Assembly: GCA_965263335.1 (NCBI GenBank)
Contig: CBDHHE010000001.1
Coordinates: 2,108,001-2,172,000 of the forward strand
Origin: Thermohalobaculum sp965263335
GTDB lineage: Bacteria > Pseudomonadota > Alphaproteobacteria > Rhodobacterales > Rhodobacteraceae
DNA length: 64,000 nt
Reading direction: 5' to 3'
Of this stretch, positions 16,284 through 26,124 are shown one piece after another (position 1 is the stretch's first letter; every line of letters starts with the position of its first letter). A program made the position numbers and the translations under genes. The notes under the pieces are model-generated. The model did no database searches. It was not told the origin of the DNA and saw nothing but the letters and a program-made list of their open reading frames with translations.

Positions 16284-18578
16284 ATGACCGAACCCGCGTT
16301 TTTCACCGCCGTCCAATCGGAGCTGGTTGGAGACAATGCGCCGTCCGTGCGCTCCGGGGATGATCCCAAGCTCTACGGTTCGGCAGAGCTGCACCCGACA
16401 GCGCCGGTCGAGGCGCGCAGTTTCCAGACCTTCCGTCTGACGTACACGGTCGGGCGGATCGGCGTGGACGACACCGGGGGCATCAGGGTGTGCTTCCGGA
16501 TGATTTCGGACGCAGGCAAACCGCAGACCGACACCCCCACCGCACCGAATTATCTGACGGCCACATGCAGCGGCGACGGGACGATCTCGCTGCGGATCGC
16601 GCCCGAGGGGCAGCGGCCCTGGAACATGGCCATCACAGCGCAACTGAACGGCGGCTACCTCAGCGAAGGCGAAGAGATCGTGCTGACCTTCGGCGACACG
16701 TCCGAGGGCTCGCCCGGCATGTTGATGCAGACCTTCGCGGAGGGCGGCTATGAGTTCCGCGTGATGTCCGATGTGCAGGCCACCGGAAACTTCCTTCCGC
16801 TGGAGCAGCAGTTTTCGGTACCCGTCATCGCCGGACCCGCGCAGAAATGGGTCGCGGTTCTGCCCACGCTGCGTCGTCCGGGCGAGCGCTTCCATCTTGG
16901 CCTGAAGGCCGAAGACATGTGGGGCAACCCGACACGCCAGGCATCGGGCCGGGTGCGCCTCGAACCCTCCCTGCCCGTGTCAGGGCTTGCAAGTTCGTTC
17001 GACTATGCCCCTGAGGACAGGGCCCTCACCCTCGACGGTCTGAGCTGCGACGAGGAGGGTACGCTTTGGATCAAGGTTTTCATCGACGACATCGAAGTTG
17101 CCCAGGCAGGCCCACTGATCGTGCGTGCCGGACACCACGCCGGGTTCTGGGGCGATCTCCATGGCCAGACCGGGGAGACCATCGGCGTCAACACGATCGA
17201 GAGCTACTTCGACTTCGCCCGCAACAAGGCGTTCCTCGAGGTGTCGGCGCATCAGGGAAACGATTTTCAGATCAACACAGCGTTCTGGAAGAAGCTGAAC
17301 AGGGTGACGGCCGAATGGAACGAACCCGGCCGCTTCACGGTCTTCCCCGGCTACGAGTGGTCAGGCAACACGGCGATCGGCGGTGACCACAACGTGTTCT
17401 TCTCCACCGAAGGGCGCCCGATCCGCCGATGCAGCCACGCCCTGCTAGAGGATCGCTCCGACATGTCGACGGACGCCAACACGCTCACCGAGCTCTATGA
17501 GGCGTTGCGCGACGAGGACGCGGTGGTCTACGCCCATGTCGGCGGTCGCTATGCCAACATTCACTATGACCATGATGCACGGCTCGAAACCGCGGTCGAA
17601 ATGCACTCGGCCTGGGGAACGTTCGAGTGGATCCTCACGGACGGATTTCCGCTGGGACGGCGCGTTGGGGTCGTCTGCAACTCGGACGGCCACAAGGGCC
17701 GGCCCGGAGCGAGCTATCCGGGTGCCTCGACCTTCGGCGCGTATGGCGGGCTGACCTGTTTCCTGACCGACCGCAATGATCGCGCGTCAATCATGGAGGC
17801 ACAGCGGCGGCGGCACCACTATGGGACCACCGGCTGCCGGCTCCACATGGAGGTCACGGCCGCGCTGCCCGAAGGCTCGGCGATCTGCGAGCGCAATCCG
17901 GGCGCCATTCCCGAAACACCACGCACACCGGCCGGAAGCGCCATGATGGGAGACATCGTCGAGACATCGGCGCAGGGCGTCGAGGTGAGCTTTGCCGTGC
18001 AGGCGCATGCGGGCATCGAGCGGGTGGAGTTGCGCAATGGCACCGAACTGCTGGAGACGATCCGTCCCTACGGGGTCGACGATCTCGGGGACCGCATACG
18101 CGTCATCTGGGCTGGCGCCGAGTATCGCGGGCGCGGGCGCAACACAAGCTGGCGCGGGCAGGCACGCTTCGAGGGCGCGCGCATCACGGAGTTTCAGACC
18201 ATCAACCTCTGGAATCCCGAACGCACACTCACGCAACGGGGATCGGACAGCGTCGTCTTCGACACCATCACCACTGGCAACTTCATGGGTTTCGACGCCC
18301 ATGTTCAGGCCAGCCCTGAGGCACGTCTGTGCGTGCGCACAAACCATGGCGAACTGGATCAGCCTGTGGCCAGCATCGGGCTCGAGCGCATCGTCCTCGA
18401 TGCGGGTGGTCTGGGGCGGCAACTCTCGGTCTGCCGGTTGCCGAACGATGCGCTGCCGAGGCAGGTCACGGAGACCAGAACCATCTCGCTGAAGCAGGGA
18501 CAGGACGATCCCATCTGGATCGCCGTGACAACCGAAGACGGCTACCAGGCGTGGTCCAGTCCGATCTACTTCATCTGA
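16284..18578 (+). CDS. DUF3604 protein, putative PHP-like metal-dependent hydrolase
   Basis: 764 aa. DUF3604 proteins contain a PHP-like metal-dependent phosphoesterase core. Here the core lies near residues 280-520 with GDLHGQTGET, SAHQGNDFQ, YEWSGNTAIGGDHNVFF, VYAHVGGRYAN and CNSDGHKGRPGAS, which supply the expected His/Asp ligands. The N-terminal 250 residues and the C-terminal 200 are beta-rich and without recognised function. No signal peptide is seen, so action in the cytoplasm is likely. ATG 16284 has GGAG upstream and replaces an earlier in-frame ATG inside the palindrome-side leader. Placement opposite tctC suggests it acts on the compound the TTT system imports. The reaction is unknown. 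Confidence 0.82.
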   Translation: MTEPAFFTAVQSELVGDNAPSVRSGDDPKLYGSAELHPTAPVEARSFQTFRLTYTVGRIGVDDTGGIRVCFRMISDAGKPQTDTPTAPNYLTATCSGDGTISLRIAPEGQRPWNMAITAQLNGGYLSEGEEIVLTFGDTSEGSPGMLMQTFAEGGYEFRVMSDVQATGNFLPLEQQFSVPVIAGPAQKWVAVLPTLRRPGERFHLGLKAEDMWGNPTRQASGRVRLEPSLPVSGLASSFDYAPEDRALTLDGLSCDEEGTLWIKVFIDDIEVAQAGPLIVRAGHHAGFWGDLHGQTGETIGVNTIESYFDFARNKAFLEVSAHQGNDFQINTAFWKKLNRVTAEWNEPGRFTVFPGYEWSGNTAIGGDHNVFFSTEGRPIRRCSHALLEDRSDMSTDANTLTELYEALRDEDAVVYAHVGGRYANIHYDHDARLETAVEMHSAWGTFEWILTDGFPLGRRVGVVCNSDGHKGRPGASYPGASTFGAYGGLTCFLTDRNDRASIMEAQRRRHHYGTTGCRLHMEVTAALPEGSAICERNPGAIPETPRTPAGSAMMGDIVETSAQGVEVSFAVQAHAGIERVELRNGTELLETIRPYGVDDLGDRIRVIWAGAEYRGRGRNTSWRGQARFEGARITEFQTINLWNPERTLTQRGSDSVVFDTITTGNFMGFDAHVQASPEARLCVRTNHGELDQPVASIGLERIVLDAGGLGRQLSVCRLPNDALPRQVTETRTISLKQGQDDPIWIAVTTEDGYQAWSSPIYFI

Positions 18579-18682
18579 GACCAACAGGAGCTGGACGCGA
18601 AACAGCGGCGCGCGAGGGTGCAGGTCTGGAAGACGGCCAACTCCTGGTTTGGCATCCGATCGTGAAGCCCTCCCCGGGGCGC

Positions 18683-20293
18683 TCAGACCGCCATCGCCAT
18701 CCCGTCCGTCGCGGGATCGGCACCACCGTCCCAGCGTCCGTCGACAACCCGGATGGCGTGGACCCAGGCAAAGGCATAGCTCGCGGCCACTCGCTGCACG
18801 GGATATCCCAGATCCACGAGGGCCCGCTCGGCTGATCGCAGAATCCGGTTCGAGAGCTCGATGACATTCGAAGTCGCCGCAAATCGCGGCGCGACCACCG
18901 CCTCCTGTGCCGACATCCCGAAGTCGAGCACGTTCAGGATGACCTGCAGGTTGCCCATCGTGATGTAGGTGGCTCCCGGCGCACCCAGCACCAGAAACGG
19001 CCGGTCGTCCCTGAAGAGGATGGTGGGCGACACCGCCGAGAAACGCGCCTTGCCCGGCGCCAGCGACCCCGATCGCCCGGGCCGCGGATCAAACACCGTC
19101 ATGGCGCCGTTGTACATGAAGCCGAGCCCGTCGGTCACAACCCCGGAGGGCTGCCCGAGCGTGTGGGTCATGGTCACGCAATCGCCGTGCTCATCCACGA
19201 CACAGACCTGGGTCGTGTGGCTGCTCTCGCGGCCACCGTCGTTCAGCCGCGTGACATCGGCCTTTCTGCCCTGGCGGATTTCATCGGCGCGCCGCGCCGC
19301 ATACTCCTTCGACATGAGGTCCGCCAGCGGCACGTCGACAAATCTCGGATCACCGACCCGGGTGTCCTTGTCGACGGTTGCGATCTTCATCGCCTCGGAA
19401 ACGACCGCAATGTATTCGGGCGAGTTGTGACCGATGTCCCCGAGATCAAAGTGCTCGAGGATGTTCAGCATTTCGATCAGCATCACGCCGCCGCCCGGTG
19501 GCTGACTGGTGGTGATGCGGTGGCCCCGGTAGGTGCCCTCCAGCGGCGGATGCTCCTCCGGCCCGCAGCCGGCCAGATCAGCCCGCCCGAGCAGACCGCC
19601 CCCGGCGCTCATGTCCGCCAGCATCGCCTCCGCGATCTCGCCCGCGTAGAAATCATCGATACCGTTGCGGGCAATGCGGCGATACGTACGTGCCATGTCC
19701 GGATTGCGGAGCACATGCCCCACACCCACCGGGTGGCCATCCGCGTCGCAATAGATCCCTCGGGTGACGGGATGCTTGGTGAGCATCGACAGGTTGGCGT
19801 CACGCCCCGCATTTGGCGGCAGGTTCCAGAACTCGCTCATGTGCGGGCGCACCAGCACACCCGCCTCGGCGTGCGCAATCGCGGGCTCGAGCAACTCCGC
19901 GAGCGACATCGTGCCAAACCGCTTCAGCGCCTCGTCGAAGGCCGCAAGCGAACGTGGGGTCCCAATGGCGCCGTACCCGAACTCGTTGACCCTGCCTCTG
20001 AGTATGAACCCCCAACCGTCCTGGGCCTCACGCTCGATCAGGTGCTCCCACATGTCTGGGCGCACCGCCAGAGGCGCCCGTGCATGAAAGTCGAGCGTTG
20101 TGTGCACACCGCGTTCCGGCAGGTAGAGCTGCATTGTGCCGAAGCCCGCGATGCCGCACATCTGCGGGTCGACGACGGTCTGGACCAGCGCACACGCAAT
20201 CGCCGCGTCGACGGCATTGCCACCATTCCGGAACACCTCCAGCCCCGCCTCGACGGCCTCCGGCTGTGGTGCGCAGATCATGCCATGTGTCAT
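18683..20293 (-). CDS. Gamma-glutamyltransferase-family protein (first of two)
   Basis: 536 aa. An Ntn-hydrolase that should self-cleave before a conserved Thr: SSHTTQVCVVD places the nucleophile at about Thr360, giving large and small subunits. Upstream, NGGNAVDAAIA and GIAGFGTMQLY match the family. No signal peptide is present, unlike E. coli Ggt, so a cytoplasmic enzyme acting on imported gamma-glutamyl or related amide compounds is likely. ATG 20293 is preferred over one 72 bp upstream because GGGAG lies 7-8 nt before it. The gene is divergent from a GMC oxidoreductase and converges on the DUF3604 gene. Many members of this family are not true glutathione hydrolases, so the substrate is open. 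Confidence 0.88.
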   Translation of the reverse strand: MTHGMICAPQPEAVEAGLEVFRNGGNAVDAAIACALVQTVVDPQMCGIAGFGTMQLYLPERGVHTTLDFHARAPLAVRPDMWEHLIEREAQDGWGFILRGRVNEFGYGAIGTPRSLAAFDEALKRFGTMSLAELLEPAIAHAEAGVLVRPHMSEFWNLPPNAGRDANLSMLTKHPVTRGIYCDADGHPVGVGHVLRNPDMARTYRRIARNGIDDFYAGEIAEAMLADMSAGGGLLGRADLAGCGPEEHPPLEGTYRGHRITTSQPPGGGVMLIEMLNILEHFDLGDIGHNSPEYIAVVSEAMKIATVDKDTRVGDPRFVDVPLADLMSKEYAARRADEIRQGRKADVTRLNDGGRESSHTTQVCVVDEHGDCVTMTHTLGQPSGVVTDGLGFMYNGAMTVFDPRPGRSGSLAPGKARFSAVSPTILFRDDRPFLVLGAPGATYITMGNLQVILNVLDFGMSAQEAVVAPRFAATSNVIELSNRILRSAERALVDLGYPVQRVAASYAFAWVHAIRVVDGRWDGGADPATDGMAMAV

Positions 20294-20592
20294 CGCTTTG
20301 CTCCCGACAAGCGCGAGGGCAAGCTTTGCATCGGAACGATGGCCTGTCGAGCCGTGGATCGTCAAAGATCAGCCACGCGGGATCGAGACAGACGGGAGTG
20401 TCGGCTGGCGCGATCTCTGCTCCCAACGGCGCGCCTGATCCGGCAGTCCTCACCGTGGCGTTGAAGGTGCGCTCGCTCCGGTGGGTGGTGCACGAAACAA
20501 TCAAAGCCGCATGGCGTTCCTTGACATTTCCGAACGGCGCGGCGACCGATAAGCCCTGACCTGCCCAAGCGGCCCCTCGAAGGAAACGACCC
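20294..20592. promoter_or_regulatory. Divergent promoter region between GGT and GMC genes
   Basis: Three hundred bases with no supported gene. A TTGACA hexamer occurs at 20521, but the nearest -10-like hexamer (GATAAG) is 21 bp downstream, too far for a classical promoter. No clear palindrome was found. Confidence 0.25.
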
Positions 20593-22194
20593 GTGAGCGA
20601 GGAATGGGACTTCATCGTCATCGGCGCCGGTTCGGCCGGGTGCGTGCTGGCCAATCGGCTGACGGCGGACGGCAAGCACAAGGTTCTCCTGCTCGAGGCG
20701 GGGCCGCGCGATCGCAACCCATGGCTTCACGTGCCGGTGGGCTACTACAGAACGATGCTGTCTCCGCTCTCCTGGGGGTATGACACCGAGCCCGAGCCGG
20801 AACTTGCCGATCGCCGGGTCCACTGGCCGCGGGGCAAGGTGCTTGGCGGGTCCAGCGCGATCAACGGACTGGTCTACATGCGCGGCCAGCCGGCGGACTA
20901 CGATCATTGGCGCCAGCTCGGCAATGTCGGCTGGGGCTGGGATGACGTGCTGCCCTATTTCAAGCGCGCCGAACACAACGAGCGCGGCGCGGATGCATGG
21001 CGCGGCACCGGCGGGCCGCTCAAGGTCTCGGACATCCGGGACCGGCGAGAGATTTGCGAGGCCTATATCGATGCAGCACATGCCGCGGGATTGGCGCGCA
21101 ACGAGGACTTCAACGGCGCAGAGCAGGAAGGCGTCGGCTACTTCCAGACGACCTCGGCCAACGGCCTGAGGTGCTCGTCAGCGGTCGGCTATCTCAAGCC
21201 TGCGCGCTGGCGTCCGAACCTGAAAATTGAAACCGGGGCGCTGGCCACGAGGCTGGAGATCGAGAACGGCCGCGCCACGGGCGTGAGATATCTCCAGAAT
21301 GATGCCGAGCGGTTTGCCCGTTGCCGGGGCGAAGTCGTGCTCGCCGGCGGGGCGATCAATTCTCCGCAGTTGCTCCAGCTTTCTGGCGTCGGGCCAGGTC
21401 CGTTGCTGCAGGATCTGGGGATCGAGGTGCACAGCGCGTTGCCCGGCGTCGGCCAGGACCTGCAGGACCACCTGCAAGTGCGCTCGCTCTACCGCCTGAA
21501 CCGGCCCGTTTCGGTCAATGATGACGTCAACGGCCTTCTCAGCCGGGTCTCGATCGGGCTCCAGTTCGCACTGCAACGACGCGGGCCGCTCACCTTTTCG
21601 GCGGGCTCGGTCGGCGTCTTCGCCCGGGTGTTGCCGGAAAGCGCGACCCCGGACATCCAGTTTCACTTCATCCCGTTCAGCGCCGACAAGCCGGGCACCG
21701 GACTGCACAAATGGCCGGGCGTGACAGCTTCGGTGTGCCAGCTGCGCCCCGAAAGCCGAGGCGAGATCACCATTCGCTCAACCGACGCCCGCGAGCATCC
21801 GCGCATCGTGGCAAACTATCTGTCGACGGAATACGACCGGCGCGTGCTGATCGAGGGCCTGCGTCTCGCGCGTCGCATCAGCAAGGCCGCGCCGTTCGCG
21901 GACTATGTGGCCGAGGAAGTTGAACCGGGGCTCGACCGCGAAGACGATGGCGCACTGATGGCGCATGTCCGCGCGAAGGCGACAACCATCTTCCACCCGA
22001 CATCGACCTGCCGCATGGGCCAGGACGCGAACGCTGTGGTCGATGCGCGGCTGCGCGTGCACGGGATGGGTGGCCTTCGGATCGCGGACTGCTCGGTCAT
22101 GCCCACCGTGCCCTCCGGCAACACGAACGCGCCGGCGATCATGGTGGGCGAGAAATGTGCCGACATGATCCTCGAAGACATCTCTGCGTCCTGA
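20593..22194 (+). CDS. GMC-family FAD oxidoreductase (choline/alcohol dehydrogenase type)
   Basis: 533 aa from a GTG start with AGGAAA upstream. The N-terminal dinucleotide fold DFIVIGAGSAGCVLANRL, GMC signature 1 (HWPRGKVLGGSSAINGLVYMRG) and signature 2 (GGAINSPQLLQLSGVGP) are clear. The C-terminal HPTSTCRMG and SGNTNAPAIMVGEKCAD carry the catalytic His and Asn typical of the choline dehydrogenase/BetA-like branch. The enzyme oxidises a primary alcohol with FAD; the substrate is not determined. There are no betaine-synthesis genes beside it, so a betA name is not given. It is divergent from the GGT-like gene. Confidence 0.92.
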   Translation: MSEEWDFIVIGAGSAGCVLANRLTADGKHKVLLLEAGPRDRNPWLHVPVGYYRTMLSPLSWGYDTEPEPELADRRVHWPRGKVLGGSSAINGLVYMRGQPADYDHWRQLGNVGWGWDDVLPYFKRAEHNERGADAWRGTGGPLKVSDIRDRREICEAYIDAAHAAGLARNEDFNGAEQEGVGYFQTTSANGLRCSSAVGYLKPARWRPNLKIETGALATRLEIENGRATGVRYLQNDAERFARCRGEVVLAGGAINSPQLLQLSGVGPGPLLQDLGIEVHSALPGVGQDLQDHLQVRSLYRLNRPVSVNDDVNGLLSRVSIGLQFALQRRGPLTFSAGSVGVFARVLPESATPDIQFHFIPFSADKPGTGLHKWPGVTASVCQLRPESRGEITIRSTDAREHPRIVANYLSTEYDRRVLIEGLRLARRISKAAPFADYVAEEVEPGLDREDDGALMAHVRAKATTIFHPTSTCRMGQDANAVVDARLRVHGMGGLRIADCSVMPTVPSGNTNAPAIMVGEKCADMILEDISAS

Positions 22195-22237
22195 AGCGCG
22201 GGCGCGGGGCCGTGCGCTCCGCCCAGCGCGCGCCGCG

Positions 22238-23029
22238 CTAGACCCGCCAGTCGAGCACACGGCGCTCGATCATGCCGACCAGCGCACTCACACCGATCCC
22301 CAGCAGCGAAAGAATTGTCACCCCGACAAAGAGCCGCTCGAGGTCATAGAGCGAGCCCGCCTCCAGAATGTAGGCACCGATGCCGTACTCGGCCCCCAGC
22401 ATTTCGGCTGCCACAAGCAGAATGATCGCAATCGCGAGGCTGATCCTGAGCCCCGAGAGAATGCCGGGCATCGCCCCGGGCAACACGATCTTCAGCACGA
22501 TCGAGCGCCACGACAGACCGAAGCTCTGGCCCATCCGGATCAGCGTGCGATCGACATTGTCGACCGCGCCGTAGGTCGCGACAACCGTCGGGGTGAACGT
22601 GCCGAAGGCGATCAACGCATACTTCGACCCCTCGTCGATGCCGAACCAGATCACGAACAGAGGCAGAAGCGCGATCTTCGGCACCGGGAAGATGGCGGCG
22701 ACGACCGGCACCAGACCCGAGCGGACATAGGAGAACAACCCGATCAGCACCCCCACCGAAATACCGACGCTCACCCCGATCGCAGCGCCCACCGCGAGGC
22801 GGGTGAGCGACGGCAGAAGGTGCGACCAGAACAAGCCCGAACGATAGAGTTCGCCGAAGGTCGCCAGCACGTCAGATGGCCGCGGCAGCGTGAGCGCGCT
22901 GATCCATCCCGCGCGCGTACCGATCTCGGCGCATGCGATCAGACCGATGAGCACGACCGCGCCGATCCAGCGCACAGGCTTGGGCGCGAAGCCACCGCCC
23001 CGGTAGCGAACGGGCCGTGCCTCAGGCAT
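22238..23029 (-). CDS. ABC transporter permease (TauC/SsuC type)
   Basis: 263 aa with about six membrane helices and the BPD_transp_1 EAA-type loop (VDNVDRTLIRMGQSFGLSWRSIVLKIVLPGAMPGILSGLRIS), here split across residues about 150-195. This arrangement is typical of nitrate/taurine/sulfonate or pyrimidine-type importers. The start overlaps the ATPase stop by 8 bp. It is the last gene of the SBP-ATPase-permease operon. Confidence 0.92.
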   Translation of the reverse strand: MPEARPVRYRGGGFAPKPVRWIGAVVLIGLIACAEIGTRAGWISALTLPRPSDVLATFGELYRSGLFWSHLLPSLTRLAVGAAIGVSVGISVGVLIGLFSYVRSGLVPVVAAIFPVPKIALLPLFVIWFGIDEGSKYALIAFGTFTPTVVATYGAVDNVDRTLIRMGQSFGLSWRSIVLKIVLPGAMPGILSGLRISLAIAIILLVAAEMLGAEYGIGAYILEAGSLYDLERLFVGVTILSLLGIGVSALVGMIERRVLDWRV

Positions 23030-23789
23030 CGATCAGTTCGGCGTCAGCCGCGCGCGCCTCGTCGCGCATCAACGACCAGAGATGACGCTGCACCGCATCG
23101 AGATCGGGATCGCTGCGCGAGCGCTCGGAGAGTGGCTTGTCGATCTCGACAACCTCCCGGATCTGCCCCGGGCGCCGGGACAGCACCGCGATCGCGTGAC
23201 CGAGCCGCACCGCCTCGGCAAGGTTGTGCGTCACATAGATCGCCGTGAACGGTGTCCGCGTCCAGAGCGCGACAAGATCGTCCATCAGCAGCTCACGTGT
23301 CTGGCTGTCGAGCGCAGACAACGGCTCGTCCATCAGCATCACCGCCGGGTTCACCGCCAGCGCCCGTGCGATTGCCGTGCGCTGCTTCATGCCCCCCGAC
23401 AGTTGCTTCGGCCAGGCGTGGGCAAACTCCGTGAGCTTGGTGCGCGCGAGCACGTCATCGATGACGCGCCTCGCCTCCGCGGCAGCGAGGCCATGATCTT
23501 CGAGCACCAGACTGATGTTTCCCCGGACGGTGCGCCAGGGCAGCAGGGCGAAGTCCTGAAAGACGAATGTCAGCGGGTTCAGGCACGCCTCGGGCACAAC
23601 ACCCATTTCGAGGATGTCACCTGCCGAGGGCCGCTCGAGCCCCCCGATCAGACGGAGCAGCGTCGACTTTCCGCAGCCCGACGGCCCCACCAGACACAGT
23701 ATCCGCCCCGACGCCACGTCGAGCGTGATGTCGCGCAGCACCTCTGTCGCGCCATAGCGGTGTCCGACACCGTCGAGCCGAATGTCCAT
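23022..23789 (-). CDS. ABC transporter ATP-binding protein (TauB/SsuB type)
   Basis: 255 aa. Walker A GPSGCGKST, Q-loop FQDFALLPW, signature LSGGMKQRTAIARAL, Walker B VMLMDEPLSALD and H-loop THN are all intact. The closest functional group is the TauB/SsuB subfamily. It energises uptake through the overlapping downstream permease. It follows the binding-protein gene by 40 bp. Confidence 0.94.
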   Translation of the reverse strand: MDIRLDGVGHRYGATEVLRDITLDVASGRILCLVGPSGCGKSTLLRLIGGLERPSAGDILEMGVVPEACLNPLTFVFQDFALLPWRTVRGNISLVLEDHGLAAAEARRVIDDVLARTKLTEFAHAWPKQLSGGMKQRTAIARALAVNPAVMLMDEPLSALDSQTRELLMDDLVALWTRTPFTAIYVTHNLAEAVRLGHAIAVLSRRPGQIREVVEIDKPLSERSRSDPDLDAVQRHLWSLMRDEARAADAELIDA

Positions 23790-23829
23790 CAGGCCTCCGG
23801 CGGGACAGCGCAGGCCGTCCCAAGCGTCA

Positions 23830-24837
23830 TCAGGCGGTCTCGACGTAGGAGGTGTCGAGCAGCGTGTCGAGGCCGATCTCAGCGTCGATCAGACCCTCGG
23901 TCTTGAACCAGTTCAGCTGATCCTCGATCGACGTCACGTTCAGCACCGAGTTCGCGCTGATGCGCATGGCGCCGGCCCGGATCGACTTGGCCGCTGCCTC
24001 GTAGGGCTTGTCCGCATAGACGTATTTGTGGATCAGCTGGACCATCGCCTCGCCATCGTCCGAAGTCTTGTCGACGAGGGCTGCGTTGAAATCGTCGACG
24101 CCCGCCCCGAACGCCTTGAGAAACGCCTCGGTCGTGGCGCGGTCGTCGGCCGCATTCTCGGCGGATGTGAACACCGTCGTGACCTGGTAGTTGGGAATGT
24201 AGTCCGCCACGTCACCGATGATCTGAACAGCCCCTGCCCCGCCCAGCGCCTTCGCGATATGCGGCACGATCGACCAGGCATCGATCTGGCTCGACTTCAG
24301 AGCGCCGATGATGGCGCCCACTTTCTGTAGCGGCTTGAACGTGAGTGTGACGCCTTCCGCCGCGGCGATCTTCGACCCCATGTAGTGGAACGAGGAACCC
24401 GCCTGCGTCACGCCCCAGGTTCTGCCGTCAAGTTCTGATGGCCCGGTCACCCCGGCCGCATGCGCCTCGTTCGATGCCAGGATTTTCTGCCCATCGATGC
24501 CCTTCTCCTCGGTGAGCGCGCCCCCGATCACCTTGATCGCCCCCTTCTCGGCGAGGTTGATCAGCCCGCCCGAGATCGCCGTCACCGCATAGTCGATGTC
24601 ACCCGACGCGATGGCCACCGCCATGGGTTGCGCCGCCTGAAAGAACTTGAACTCGACGTCCAGTCCCGCATCGGTGAAGTAGCCGCGCTCAAAGGCCACG
24701 AAACTGCCCGCATGGCTGGTGAAGCGCAGCGCGCCCACGGTGATCTTGGTTTGCCCCCCCAGGGCCGGGGCGGCAAGCGTGGCCGCGGTGGCTCCACCGA
24801 TCAGGCCGAGGGTCGTACGCCTGTTCAACTTGGTCAT
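23830..24837 (-). CDS. ABC substrate-binding protein, NMT1/THI5-like
   Basis: 335 aa. Start ATG 24837 has a strong AGAGGAGAGG site. A signal with twin-arginine-like NRRTTLGLIGG and Ala-rich region (residues 5-27) precedes the mature part. ITVGALRFTSHAGSFVAFERGYFTDAGLDVEF is the classic NMT1/TauA-type opening, followed by GDIDYAVTAISGG. The ligand class (thiamine precursor, sulfonate, nitrile or aromatic acid) cannot be decided. First gene of the three-gene importer operon. Confidence 0.92.
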   Translation of the reverse strand: MTKLNRRTTLGLIGGATAATLAAPALGGQTKITVGALRFTSHAGSFVAFERGYFTDAGLDVEFKFFQAAQPMAVAIASGDIDYAVTAISGGLINLAEKGAIKVIGGALTEEKGIDGQKILASNEAHAAGVTGPSELDGRTWGVTQAGSSFHYMGSKIAAAEGVTLTFKPLQKVGAIIGALKSSQIDAWSIVPHIAKALGGAGAVQIIGDVADYIPNYQVTTVFTSAENAADDRATTEAFLKAFGAGVDDFNAALVDKTSDDGEAMVQLIHKYVYADKPYEAAAKSIRAGAMRISANSVLNVTSIEDQLNWFKTEGLIDAEIGLDTLLDTSYVETA

Positions 24838-25140
24838 CGAGTCCTCTCCTCTCTGTCGCCCGGCAGATTGCGTGCCTGCCTGTGCTTCCTGCGTTCCCTG
24901 GGCAGGCTGCGCGCAACGGCAAAACGCCCAGACACTGAAAACCACACGATCACCCCCAACACCAGACATTCCGCGGAGAGGCAGGACCAATCACCGTGCA
25001 GAGCCCGGGCGGGCGCGTCTGTTTCGCAGATTGTATCGGAGGGGAGAGGCTGAGGCGCCGCGCCCGCGATCAGGTCGCTGGCTGAGGCGGCCCCGCGGGG
25101 TTCGGGCGGCCCCGTCTCAGAACCGCCCGATCGGAGGGCT

Positions 25141-25166
25141 GGGTGCGCTCGTCTCCGGGCGCACCC
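25141..25166 (-). terminator. Hairpin downstream of the CmcJ-like gene
   Basis: GGGTGCGC and GCGCACCC pair perfectly around a 10-nt loop, 8 bp beyond the stop of the minus-strand gene at 25174. There is no U-tract, so it may be a weak or Rho-assisted terminator. The rest of the 24838-25173 gap contains the leader of the importer operon and no gene that I can support. Confidence 0.45.
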
Positions 25167-25173
25167 CGATTGG

Positions 25174-26022
25174 TCATTCGATCACGACGATGGCGCGAAC
25201 CTCGATGCTCTCGCGCGCCGGAGCGTTGTCCTGGGCCGGCAGCGGAAAGGCCGTGTGCGGCGTGAACTGGGCGCGTCCATCCGCCTGACTGTCCCAGCCC
25301 TTGATCAGCAGAACCTCGTCCGGCGTCATCTCTGGCGCGTAGTACCAGCGCTGGTCGGGGTTGTGCGCCAGATGATAGATCTCGCCCGTCCGGTTGGGGA
25401 ACAGCTGGTCCGTCGCGATCAGGTCCCGCGGCGCCACGGTCGATGCATCGGCAAGTGCGAGGGGAGAGCGCTGCACCGGGCCCACGATGGGACGCCAGAC
25501 ATTGACCTGGACGATCCGGGCACCCCTGGCGATCAGGTCTTCGTAGGTATCGCCACCGAGGACGTCACGCGCCCGTTGCGGACCGCTCTGCGCCGTGTAG
25601 TCCACATGGATGCGCGAGGCAGGGCCGCGCTTGCCGTCCTTGTTGGCCGCTCCGTTGCCGCCATCCGAGCGCCGGGTCGCGTCGAACACCGCAACCTGCG
25701 ATGCACCGAACTCGTCTTTCAGCATCGCCTCGATTTCCGCGAAGTAGGCGCTCTCGATGGTGTCGTCATCATAGAGATCCCTGACGGCCGTCGGGGCGTG
25801 GCGGAACGCGAAACCGGCGGTGTCCAAGGTGAAACGCTCGGCAGTCGGACGGAGATCGGTGACAGGCACGGGGTGATCTTCGACATCAAAGAAGAACTTC
25901 GTCTCGCCTCCGGTCAGCGCCTGACTGTGGAACACGGGTTTTTCGTCCTGCGGCACGATGAAGGTCAGCGGCGCTACGACATCGGCGCCGCTGTGGGCAA
26001 CCGTTTGTGTGATCTGGTTCAT
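25174..26022 (-). CDS. CmcJ/AsaB/NvfI-family oxygenase-like protein
   Basis: 282 aa. It resembles the CmcJ/NvfI (AsaB-type) family of hydroxylase/methoxylase-like proteins: FAFRHAPTAVRDLYDDDTIES, SRIHVDYTAQSGPQRAR, VNVWRPIVGPVQRSPLALAD and LLIKGWDSQ are the recognisable blocks. The family is thought to use Fe(II)/2-oxoglutarate-type chemistry in fungal and bacterial secondary metabolism, but most bacterial members are uncharacterised. AAGGAG lies 6-7 nt before ATG 26022, so the longer frame is not used. A LysR gene lies 102 bp upstream on the same strand. Confidence 0.82.
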   Translation of the reverse strand: MNQITQTVAHSGADVVAPLTFIVPQDEKPVFHSQALTGGETKFFFDVEDHPVPVTDLRPTAERFTLDTAGFAFRHAPTAVRDLYDDDTIESAYFAEIEAMLKDEFGASQVAVFDATRRSDGGNGAANKDGKRGPASRIHVDYTAQSGPQRARDVLGGDTYEDLIARGARIVQVNVWRPIVGPVQRSPLALADASTVAPRDLIATDQLFPNRTGEIYHLAHNPDQRWYYAPEMTPDEVLLIKGWDSQADGRAQFTPHTAFPLPAQDNAPARESIEVRAIVVIE

Positions 26023-26124
26023 CTCGGGTCTCCTTGGCGAAGGATCAGCATCTCGATGCACCCGAGGTGGTATGTTCCCGCCCCGATCTCAAATGAGGAA
26101 GGCTCAGGCCGACTTGAATTTTCC

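Noticed and set aside
20521..20552. Sigma-70 promoter TTGACA...GATAAG before the GMC gene
   Set aside because: Spacer of 21 bp is outside the normal 16-18 bp.
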